From Candidatus Altarchaeum sp. CG2_30_32_3053 (GTDB taxonomy: Archaea; Altiarchaeota; Altiarchaeia; Altiarchaeales; Altiarchaeaceae): a stretch of 6,268 bases of DNA. Each line of letters starts with the position of its first letter. The first letter of the stretch is position 1. The notes beneath the pieces were generated by a model. It worked only from the letters and a program-made list of their open reading frames with translations, was not told the DNA's origin and made no database searches. Of this stretch, positions 1 through 5,283 are shown one piece after another. The position numbers were made by a program, and so were the translations under genes. The stretch lies in assembly GCA_001873845.1 (NCBI GenBank), contig MNZY01000133.1, positions 1 through 6,268 on the forward strand, read 5' to 3'.

Positions 1-29
1 GAAATAAATTCAATAAAATAAATAAAATA

Positions 30-246
30 ACAAAAGTTTCCCATTTCAGTTTACTCCATTAACAAATCACCTCGCTGTTGTTCGGAGATTTAAAATTTCT
101 AATGAAATTTAAAATAAGATTGAAAATCTGTTGATTTTAAAATTGTGAAAATATTTCCTAAAACCAGGATTTAAATCTTTTGTATAAATTCTTGAGATTA
201 TTTATAGGTTTAATCTTAATAATTTAATGAGTTGGGAAACTTTTGT
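30..246. repeat. Non-coding element with perfect 14-bp terminal inverted repeats
   Basis: Bases 30-43 (ACAAAAGTTTCCCA) are the exact reverse complement of 233-246 (TGGGAAACTTTTGT), enclosing 189 bases with no credible gene. Directly outside both arms lies the same hexamer AAAATA (24-29 and 247-252), resembling a target-site duplication, although this flank is low-complexity AT sequence. Inside are two small perfect stem-loops: AAATTTC-TAAT-GAAATTT at 93-110 and AAAATC-TGTT-GATTTT at 123-138. A minus-strand copy of the CCGAACAA...GCGAGG motif, shared with the array near 4.8-5.2 kb, is also present. The arrangement could be a miniature inverted-repeat element or a structured RNA closed by a long helix. 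The inverted repeat is seen directly; its nature is inferred. Confidence 0.6.
70..98 (-). repeat. Dispersed copy of the CCGAAC...GAGG repeat motif
   Basis: Read on the minus strand, this stretch gives AAATTTTAAATCTCCGAAC followed by AACAGCGAGG. The last unit of the array at about 5175-5206 reads AAATTTTAAAATCTCCGAAC followed by AAAATGAGCG on the plus strand. The two agree over some 20 bases apart from one extra A, so they are related copies in opposite orientation, about 5 kb apart. Confidence 0.6.
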
Positions 247-290
247 AAAATAATATTAGTTTTTAATTTTCATTCCTAATTATTGTAAAA

Positions 291-300
291 TTTTATTAAT
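291..300 (+). promoter_or_regulatory. Possible TATA box of rpl1
   Basis: TTTTATTAAT is centred about 24 bases before the rpl1 ATG at 320. No Shine-Dalgarno sequence lies between it and the start. An archaeal TATA box sits about 26 bases before the transcription start, so this would give a leaderless or nearly leaderless mRNA. The surrounding sequence is very AT-rich and TATA-like strings are common by chance, so this is weak. Confidence 0.3.
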
Positions 301-319
301 AAATTTATCAGATATTAAG

Positions 320-964
320 ATGGTTGAAAAAGAAAAGAAAATAAATGTTGCAGAAAAATTTAAAGAGATGATTGAAAAATCATCCAAAAGGGATTTTGTT
401 CAGAGTGTAGATATGGCAGTAAAATTTAGGGATATTGACTTTAAAAAACCTGAGAATAAAATTAATTTAATAATTGCACTTCCAAAAGGTCCCGGAAAAG
501 AGCAGACAGTGGGAATATTTGCAGAAGGAGACGGATTAGTTGAAGCAAAAAAGATCACTGATAAGGTCTTTGGAAAAAATGATATTAACGGACTAAAGGA
601 CTCAAAAAGAAAGTTAAGAAAAATCGCTAATGAATGTGCGTTTTTTATGTCTCAGCAGGATTTAATGGGATTAATCGGAAAAACATGGGGAACAATATTG
701 GGTCCAAGAGGGAAGATTCCGCAGATTCTCCTGCCAAATGCGCCGATTGCACCGATATTTGAGCGGCTAAAGAGAAGTATTTGTGTCGTTTCAAAGAAAG
801 GCAGGGTTGTTTATGCAAAAATAGGAAATGAAAAAATGCCAGCAGATGACCTGATTGCAAATTATAACACAGTAGTGGAAAATATTGCTGAAAAGGTAGA
901 TAAAAAGAAGATTGCTGCAATTTATATTAAAACAACAATGGGGCGATCTGTAAGAACACAATGA
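320..964 (+). CDS. rpl1: 50S ribosomal protein L1 (uL1), archaeal type
   Basis: This gene encodes L1, which binds 23S rRNA at the L1 stalk and helps deacylated tRNA leave the E site. In methanogens and bacteria it also represses its own mRNA. The 214 residues match the usual archaeal length of about 210-220. The family signature GTILGPRGKIPQ lies at residues 124-135, followed by LPNAP. The C-terminal TTMGRSVR (205-212) corresponds to the conserved archaeal VKTTMGPAV ending. The N-terminal stretch RDFVQSVDMAVKFRDIDFKKPENKI (24-48, written here in one family-typical block of the rRNA-binding face) has the expected spacing. The ATG at 320 is the only start giving the full N-terminus; no Shine-Dalgarno site precedes it. 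L10 follows after 80 bases on the same strand, but the usual upstream neighbour L11 is absent from the preceding 319 bases. Identification is secure. Confidence 0.97.
   Translation: MVEKEKKINVAEKFKEMIEKSSKRDFVQSVDMAVKFRDIDFKKPENKINLIIALPKGPGKEQTVGIFAEGDGLVEAKKITDKVFGKNDINGLKDSKRKLRKIANECAFFMSQQDLMGLIGKTWGTILGPRGKIPQILLPNAPIAPIFERLKRSICVVSKKGRVVYAKIGNEKMPADDLIANYNTVVENIAEKVDKKKIAAIYIKTTMGRSVRTQ
367..384 (+). promoter_or_regulatory. GNRA-capped hairpin within the start of rpl1, possible autoregulatory site
   Basis: GATGATT (367-373) and AATCATC (378-384) form a perfect 7-bp stem around the tetraloop GAAA, 47 bases after the rpl1 ATG. In Methanococcus, L1 represses its operon by binding an RNA structure inside the beginning of its own coding sequence, so the location fits. 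Known L1 sites are irregular stems with an internal loop; I see only the simple hairpin. The regulatory role is therefore an inference. Confidence 0.3.
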
Positions 965-981
965 ATAATTAAATTACAAAT

Positions 982-1036
982 AATAACATAAAAAATAACA
1001 TAAAATTTATCTAAATTTGTCCAAATTTATCTAAAT
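982..1036 (+). repeat. Short tandem repeats between rpl1 and rpl10
   Basis: Two simple repeat patterns fill most of this 80-base gap. The 12-mer AATAACATAAAA occurs twice in direct succession (982-993 and 994-1005). A 10-base pattern follows: AAATTTATCT (1003-1012), AAATTTGTCC (1013-1022), AAATTTATCT (1023-1032), then AAAT. The 10-base period is about one DNA helix turn and stops 9-12 bases before the rpl10 ATG. No Shine-Dalgarno site is present, so the tract may contain a TATA-like promoter for rpl10 or a protein-binding site. It could also be ordinary AT-rich slippage. Confidence 0.55.
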
Positions 1037-1044
1037 ACTATAAA

Positions 1045-1881
1045 ATGGTTACACAAGCAAAAATAAAGGCCGTTGAAAAATTAACTGAAAAGATAAAAAA
1101 TTCCAGAACAATTATGGTCGGTGACTTTTTGGGTTTGCCGTCAGCAAATTTTCATAATATCAGAGTAACAACAAAGGACCTTGGAGAAATTTATGTTGTA
1201 AAAAACACACTGGCAAAAAAGGCGTTTGAAAATGCTGATATCCCGCAAAATTCCTCGCTTGCAAATTATCTTATTGGAAATATTGCCTTAATATTTTCAA
1301 ATGAAAATCCTTTTAAGGTATATAAAAAAATAGCAGAACAAAAGACATACGCTCCTCCAAAACCAAATTCCGTAGCAAATGAAGATATTGTTATAAAAGC
1401 TGGTCCAACACCATTTTCTCCGGGACCAATGGCTGCGGAGATGCAAAAATACGGGATAAAAGCAGCAATAAAGAAAGGAAAGATTGAAATCGGAGAAGAT
1501 AGTGTAGCAGTAAAGAAAGGGGCGCGGGTCCCTGCTGCTGTTTCACAAATACTTGGAAAACTTGGAATAACGCCGGTAGAGTTGTGGTTGAGAATAAAAG
1601 CTGGATACGAGAGAGGAACAATGTTTTCACCGGAAATTTTAAATATTGACATAGATTCATACAAAAATAAAATTATATCTGCACATCAGACGGCAATGGA
1701 TCTGGCAATCGCAGAGGGAATTTGTAATAAGTTCACTGTAAATGGTCTGATTGCAAAGGCATTCTTCAATACAAAAAATTTAGCAATAGAAAGAGGAATT
1801 CCCGCAAAAGAAACAGTAAATAGTCTGATTGCAAAGGCTGGCAGATGTGCATCCGCATTGAAGAGCAATGTGAAGGGGTAA
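1045..1881 (+). CDS. rpl10: 50S ribosomal protein L10 (uL10/P0), archaeal type with short C-terminus
   Basis: L10 is the base of the ribosomal stalk: its N-terminal domain binds 23S rRNA beside L11, and its C-terminal spine carries L12 dimers that recruit translation GTPases. The N-terminal domain covers roughly residues 1-105 (GDFLGLPSANFHNIR at 26-40, VVKNTLAKKAF at 51-61). The archaeal insert domain follows, with GPTPFSPGP at 120-128 and GKLGITPVELWLRIKAGYE at 171-189. The spine from about 206 holds three helical segments for L12 binding. Two of them begin TVNGLIAKA (231) and TVNSLIAKA (257), a 26-residue period. The protein is 278 residues, shorter than most archaeal homologues (about 320-345). 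It ends at ALKSNVKG, with no acidic hinge or the hydrophobic tip shared with L12. No Shine-Dalgarno site precedes the ATG. L12 does not follow; gatB does. Confidence 0.96.
   Translation: MVTQAKIKAVEKLTEKIKNSRTIMVGDFLGLPSANFHNIRVTTKDLGEIYVVKNTLAKKAFENADIPQNSSLANYLIGNIALIFSNENPFKVYKKIAEQKTYAPPKPNSVANEDIVIKAGPTPFSPGPMAAEMQKYGIKAAIKKGKIEIGEDSVAVKKGARVPAAVSQILGKLGITPVELWLRIKAGYERGTMFSPEILNIDIDSYKNKIISAHQTAMDLAIAEGICNKFTVNGLIAKAFFNTKNLAIERGIPAKETVNSLIAKAGRCASALKSNVKG
1735..1838 (+). repeat. Internal 78-bp-period duplication in the L10 spine
   Basis: Bases 1735-1760 and 1813-1838 are identical at 24 of 26 positions (ACTGTAAATGGTCTGATTGC against ACAGTAAATAGTCTGATTGC, then AAAGGC in both). The offset is exactly 26 codons. 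It encodes consecutive L12-binding helices, whose protein-level repetition is normal for archaeal L10. The close DNA match suggests recent duplication or gene conversion of the module. Confidence 0.7.
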
Positions 1882-1910
1882 TGTTACATCAAAAGGAAGG
1901 TTTGAAATTT

Positions 1911-1923
1911 CCTCTATAAGTTT
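1911..1923 (+). promoter_or_regulatory. Possible TATA box for gatB
   Basis: CTCTATAAGTTT lies about 100 bases before the gatB ATG in the L10-gatB gap. If used, transcription would start near 1943 and give a leader of about 70 bases containing the gatB Shine-Dalgarno site. gatB could equally be read through from rpl10. Confidence 0.25.
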
Positions 1924-2006
1924 ATTCTTTTTGAAAAATGAGTCGGATAAGTCAGACATTACAGCCATCAGGAAATGTAGTGGCAGAGACAGAAACAAAG
2001 AAAAAA

Positions 2007-2012
2007 GGAGGT
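2007..2012 (+). promoter_or_regulatory. Strong Shine-Dalgarno site that fixes the gatB start
   Basis: GGAGGT, preceded by a run of six A, lies three bases before the ATG at 2016. It is a full match to the anti-Shine-Dalgarno end of 16S rRNA, though the spacing is rather short. It supports the start at 2016 over the in-frame ATG at 1938, which has no such site. It is the only clear Shine-Dalgarno site in the window. Confidence 0.75.
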
Positions 2013-2015
2013 AAA

Positions 2016-3389
2016 ATGGACAATGTAAAAATCGGGCTTGAAATCCATATTCCGATAAAGACAAAACAAAAATTATTCTGTGATTGTCCTACAAATTACT
2101 ATGAAATTTCAGAACCAAATATAAGTATATGCCCTGTCTGCACAGGAATGCCGGGGATTAAACCGCATCCCATAAATTCAAAAGGGCTGGAATCTGTCAT
2201 TATGCTTGCAAAACTCCTGAACTGCAAAATAAACCCAAAAATATTTATAAAAAGAAAACATTACAATTATCCTGACCTTCCGAGCGGTTACCAGAGAACA
2301 TCAGAACCGATAGGTGTTGACGGAAATTTGGGTGCTGTTGGAATCTGGGAAGTTCACATTGAAGAAGATCCGGGAAAATACGATTTAAATTACAAAAGGG
2401 TTAATTACAACAGGTCCGGAACAGTGCTTGCGGAAATTGTCAGTGCTCCTGATATGCACTCTCCCGAAGAAGCGAGAAATTTTTTAAAGGAAGTGATAAA
2501 TCTGGTAAAATATACCAACAGAACAGTGGATATTGGAGGTGTGATGCGTGCGGATGTAAACGTATCAATAGAAGGCGGCGCAAAGGTGGAAATCAAGAAT
2601 GTAAATTCACAAAAGGGAATAGTTAAAGCCCTGAAATATGAAATTTTAAGACAGAAAAATTTAAAAAATGTCGGCAGCGAAGCAAAAATGGAAACCCGTG
2701 GTTATGACGAAGGCCAGATGATAACAGTCTCAATGAGAACAAAAGAAACAGAGGATGATTACAGATATGTTCCTGACCCGGATATTCCCCCGGTTTATTT
2801 AAAGGAAATTTCAGAAAAAATAGTCCTCCCGGAAACACCACGGAGCAGAAAGAAGCGACTGATTTCCGAATATGTTCTAAGAGATGATTACGCAGACATT
2901 CTCGTCAGAAACAAAGAAATTGCAGACATTTTTGAAGATATTGTCTCAAAGAATAAGACCTTGTCAGAAATTTCATCGTCATGGATATGCAGAGAGGTGA
3001 TGAGGCAGCTGAATTACAGAGATATTGAATGGAGCGATGAAAAAAATAAATTAAACAAGAAAATTTTAAGCGATTTATTTGTGCTGTTGGCAAATAACAG
3101 CATTACAGAAAATACCGGCAAGAAAATTCTGGAAAGGGTCATTGACAGCGGAGAATTGCCGGGTGAGATTGTCAAAAAAGAAAATTTAATGATTGAATGC
3201 GATGATGATGTCCTGGAAAAGGTTGTTAATGAGGTAATTGAGAAAAATCAAAAGGCGTTTAATGATTATAAAGCCGGGAATAAGTCATCTATGAATTTCT
3301 TAGTCGGGCAGATTATGAAAGGCACAAGAGGAAAGGCAGATAATAAGAAAGTAAGGGAAATTTTAGATAGAAAACTGGGGTCAATTTAA
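2016..3389 (+). CDS. gatB: Asp-tRNA(Asn)/Glu-tRNA(Gln) amidotransferase subunit B
   Basis: GatB is the kinase/transamidation subunit of GatCAB. It phosphorylates the side-chain carboxylate of Asp-tRNA(Asn) or Glu-tRNA(Gln) and transfers ammonia channelled from GatA. From the 2016 start it has 457 residues. The catalytic domain begins GLEIHIPIKTK (7-17). A zinc site CxC...CxxC is intact (Cys22, Cys24, Cys39, Cys42). Further family motifs are YPDLPSGYQ (85-93), EEDPGK (116-121), NRSG (132-135), EIKNVNS (192-198), ETRGYDE (226-232) and DYRYVPDPDIPP (248-259). The C-terminal YqeY-like tRNA-binding domain ends with FLVGQIMKGTRGKA (428-441). The length is near the usual 470-480. Archaea generally use GatCAB for Asn-tRNA and the separate GatDE for Gln-tRNA; which applies here cannot be told. 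gatA and gatC are not in the window. The neighbouring ribosomal genes suggest a shared translation context. Confidence 0.96.
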   Translation: MDNVKIGLEIHIPIKTKQKLFCDCPTNYYEISEPNISICPVCTGMPGIKPHPINSKGLESVIMLAKLLNCKINPKIFIKRKHYNYPDLPSGYQRTSEPIGVDGNLGAVGIWEVHIEEDPGKYDLNYKRVNYNRSGTVLAEIVSAPDMHSPEEARNFLKEVINLVKYTNRTVDIGGVMRADVNVSIEGGAKVEIKNVNSQKGIVKALKYEILRQKNLKNVGSEAKMETRGYDEGQMITVSMRTKETEDDYRYVPDPDIPPVYLKEISEKIVLPETPRSRKKRLISEYVLRDDYADILVRNKEIADIFEDIVSKNKTLSEISSSWICREVMRQLNYRDIEWSDEKNKLNKKILSDLFVLLANNSITENTGKKILERVIDSGELPGEIVKKENLMIECDDDVLEKVVNEVIEKNQKAFNDYKAGNKSSMNFLVGQIMKGTRGKADNKKVREILDRKLGSI

Positions 3390-3546
3390 CGAATGAGCAG
3401 ATAAATTTAAAAGTAATAAATTTAACAAAGGATGAGGTCCATAATGATAGATTCACTATGATTTCAATCCAAAATTTATGTAAAAATTTCAAAAGTCCGA
3501 AGCAGTGAAAAATTTAAATTTTCATCGCATTCCCTTCATAAAATTT
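3390..3546. other. Convergent intergenic region with a near-palindrome
   Basis: gatB and trpB converge here, with 157 bases between their stop codons and no gene in them. TGAAAAATTTAAATTTTCA (3506-3524) is palindromic apart from one extra A. On the minus strand it offers T-rich runs of the kind that terminate archaeal transcription, so it could serve trpB. No clear T-tract follows gatB at once on the plus strand. GTCCGAAGCAGTGA (3495-3508) faintly resembles the repeat core seen elsewhere in the window, but this is too weak to call a copy. Confidence 0.35.
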
Positions 3547-4746
3547 CTAAATTTCCTTCCCCAACATCTTTGCCACTGTATTCGCATCCTTATCTCCTCT
3601 TCCTGATAAATTTATAACAACTGTCCTGTCTTTAAATTTCTCCCTGTTTTTTATCAGAAAAGCAACTGCATGTGATGATTCAAGCGCGGGAACAATCCCT
3701 TCTGTTTCAGATAAAATTTTAAATGCATCCAACGCTTCATCATCCGTAGCATATCCGACATTCACCCGTCCTTTTTTATATAAATAAGCAAGTTCCGGAC
3801 CCACACCAGGATAATCAAGCCCCGCCGAAATGCTGTGAGAAATTTGTATTTGTCCGTATCTGTCCTGCAGGACCTTTGTCATCATCCCGTGAAATATACC
3901 ATCACTTCCTGCATATAATGAGGCACCATGTTTTCCATTTTCAATTCCTTCCCCGCCGGCTTCAACGCCATAAAGTAGCACATCGTTATTGTCAACAAAA
4001 TCATAAAATATCCCTATTGCATTGCTTCCCCCGCCAACACATGCTATTATTGCGTCCGGAAATTTATTTTCCCTTTCCAGAATTTGACTTTTTGTTTCTT
4101 CACCGATTATCTTCTGAAAATTTCTGACGATAATTGGATACGGATATGGACCTACAACACTTCCAATCAGATAATATGTATTTTTGACATTTGCTACCCA
4201 GTCCCTGAATGCTTCATTAATCGCATCTTTTAATGTTCTTGAACAGGATTTGACAGGGATGACCTTTGCTCCCATCAGTTCCATCCTGAATACATTTAAT
4301 TTTTGTCTTTCAACATCTTCTTCACCCATATAGACCTCTGTTTTTAAATTCAGCAATGCGCCGGCAATCGCTGTTGCAACTCCGTGCTGTCCTGCTCCTG
4401 TTTCAGCAATAATCCGCTTTTTTCCTATATGCTTTGCCAGCAACGCCTGTCCTATTGTATTATTTATTTTATGCGCCCCGCCGTGTGCCAGATCCTCCCG
4501 CTTCAGATAAATCTTACAGCCCAGCTTTTTGGATAAATTTTCCGTATAAGTCAAAGCCGTAGGCCTGCCGACAAAATTTTTCAGATAATAATTGAGTTCA
4601 TTTTGAAAGTCAGCTGTGGGATAAATTTCATTATATTTTTTCTCTAAATCTTCAAGTGCGCTCATTAAAATTTCAGGTGCAAACTGTCCGCCGTATTGGC
4701 CAAATTTTTTTTGTTTTAAATCCATTTTAAGGTTAAACAACAACAT
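3547..4746 (-). CDS. trpB: Tryptophan synthase beta chain (TrpB1 type)
   Basis: TrpB is the pyridoxal-phosphate enzyme that condenses indole with serine to give tryptophan, normally in an alpha2-beta2 complex with TrpA in the cytosol. The 399 residues fit the TrpB1 class; TrpB2 proteins are longer. The PLP lysine is Lys93 in AHKINN, and the catalytic glutamate is Glu115 in AETGAGQHG, with the same 22-residue spacing as Lys87 and Glu109 of enteric TrpB. The phosphate-binding loop GGGSNAIG is at 238-245. Asp311 in AGLDYPGVGPE corresponds to the substrate-contacting aspartate. EGIVPALESSHA (349-360) and NLSGRGDKD (379-387) complete the fold. The ATG at 4746 is preferred because a TATA-like box lies about 27 bases upstream, giving a leaderless transcript. 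The alternative Met8 would remove only seven residues outside the conserved fold. No trpA or other trp gene adjoins. Nothing looks damaged. Confidence 0.97.
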   Translation of the reverse strand: MLLFNLKMDLKQKKFGQYGGQFAPEILMSALEDLEKKYNEIYPTADFQNELNYYLKNFVGRPTALTYTENLSKKLGCKIYLKREDLAHGGAHKINNTIGQALLAKHIGKKRIIAETGAGQHGVATAIAGALLNLKTEVYMGEEDVERQKLNVFRMELMGAKVIPVKSCSRTLKDAINEAFRDWVANVKNTYYLIGSVVGPYPYPIIVRNFQKIIGEETKSQILERENKFPDAIIACVGGGSNAIGIFYDFVDNNDVLLYGVEAGGEGIENGKHGASLYAGSDGIFHGMMTKVLQDRYGQIQISHSISAGLDYPGVGPELAYLYKKGRVNVGYATDDEALDAFKILSETEGIVPALESSHAVAFLIKNREKFKDRTVVINLSGRGDKDANTVAKMLGKEI

Positions 4747-4770
4747 AAGAATTGTATTTTTATGAAAAAA

Positions 4771-4776
4771 TTATAA
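4771..4776 (-). promoter_or_regulatory. TATA box of trpB
   Basis: TTATAA, read on the minus strand within GTTATAATTTTTT, is centred about 27 bases before the trpB ATG at 4746, the classic distance for a leaderless archaeal transcript. There is no Shine-Dalgarno site, which fits. The box lies within the left inverted-repeat arm that bounds the tandem array, so the array begins where TBP and TFB would bind. Confidence 0.5.
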
Positions 4777-4978
4777 CTATTCAGAGGGTCTTTTCAAAAT
4801 GAAATTTTGTAAATATCCGAACAAAGTGAGCGTATTTTCAAAATCAAGAGATTTTGTAAATATCCGAACAACAACGAGGTTATTTTCAAAATCAAGAGAT
4901 TTTGTAAATATCCGAATGCTAATGAGGTTATTTTCAAAATCAAGAGATTTTGTAAATATCCGAATGCTAATGAGGTTA

Positions 4979-5005
4979 TTTTCAAATTCGCAGAGAATTT
5001 GAAAA
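4979..5005. repeat. 11-bp perfect stem-loop inside the array
   Basis: TTTTCAAATTC (4979-4989) pairs perfectly with GAATTTGAAAA (4995-5005) around the loop GCAGA. It occupies the position of the CAAAATC-AAGA-GATTTTG hairpin of the other units. Both arms have changed together, so pairing is kept and extended. Confidence 0.7.
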
Positions 5006-5232
5006 GACACGAACGATGTGAGCGTAAAGTGAAATTTTGTAAATATCCGAACGATGTGAGCGTATTTTCAAAATCAAGAGATTTTGTAAATATCCGAATG
5101 CTAATGAGGTTATTTTCAAATTCGCAGAGATTTTGTAAATATCCGAATGCTAATGAGGTTATTTTCAAATTGTGTAAATTTTAAAATCTCCGAACAAAAT
5201 GAGCGTATTTTTTGGGATGACTGAATAGTTAC

Positions 5233-5247
5233 AAAAAATCCAAAACT
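5233..5247 (-). terminator. T-rich terminator after the zinc-finger gene
   Basis: On the minus strand this reads AGTTTTGGATTTTTTG, with two T-runs about 40-50 bases past the stop codon at 5284. Oligo-T tracts terminate archaeal RNA polymerase without needing a hairpin. It lies just outside the right inverted-repeat arm of the array. There is no experimental-grade evidence in the sequence. Confidence 0.35.
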
Positions 5248-5283
5248 CTACACAGAACGACACATCCTTTATTCAATTTCAAT

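Larger units (their letters stand above)
4771..5234. repeat. Tandem 47-49-bp repeat array bounded by inverted repeats
   Basis: The motif ATTTTGTAAATATCCGAA is repeated exactly at 4804, 4851, 4899, 4947, 5034, 5081 and 5130. Degenerate units lie around 4996-5030 and 5171-5213. Each unit continues with a variable core (CAAAGTGAGCG, CAACAACGAGG, TGCTAATGAGG or CGATGTGAGCG), then ATTTTCAAAATC AAGAG. A 7-bp stem-loop CAAAATC-AAGA-GATTTTG forms at 4839-4856, 4887-4904, 4935-4952 and 5069-5086. At 4979-5005 a variant forms an 11-bp perfect stem. The whole array is enclosed by TTATAACTATTCAG (4771-4784) and its reverse complement at 5221-5234, with one mismatch; 11 bp are perfect. There are no unique spacers, so it is not a CRISPR. 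It fills the gap between the two minus-strand genes. Function is unknown. Confidence 0.85.

Noticed and set aside
1882..2014. Remnant of an L10 acidic tail or of rpl12 between rpl10 and gatB
   Set aside because: All three plus frames were read: none gives the alanine- and glutamate-rich hinge or the L12-like tip.
1938..2015. In-frame upstream start adding 26 residues to GatB
   Set aside because: The added residues have no counterpart in GatB, and GGAGGT sits directly before the ATG at 2016, where the conserved N-terminus begins.
3495..3508. Further copy of the repeat core between gatB and trpB
   Set aside because: Only GTCCGAAGCAGTGA resembles it; the GAGCG half and the AAAATC stem-loop are missing.
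4723..4725. Met8 as the trpB start
   Set aside because: No Shine-Dalgarno site precedes it, and the TATA box fits the ATG at 4746 better. The difference of seven residues does not affect the fold, so this remains a mild preference.
4777..5184. Small repetitive proteins encoded in the array on either strand (16-residue periods such as RLFSKSRDFVNI)
   Set aside because: Several frames on both strands are open at once because the repeat lacks stops. Periods of 47, 48 and 49 bases switch frame between units, and no start has a ribosome-binding site or promoter. Chance coding is the better explanation.
4771..5234. CRISPR array
   Set aside because: The 47-49-bp units repeat throughout with only a few versions of a 12-13-base core, which themselves recur; there are no unique spacers and no cas genes.
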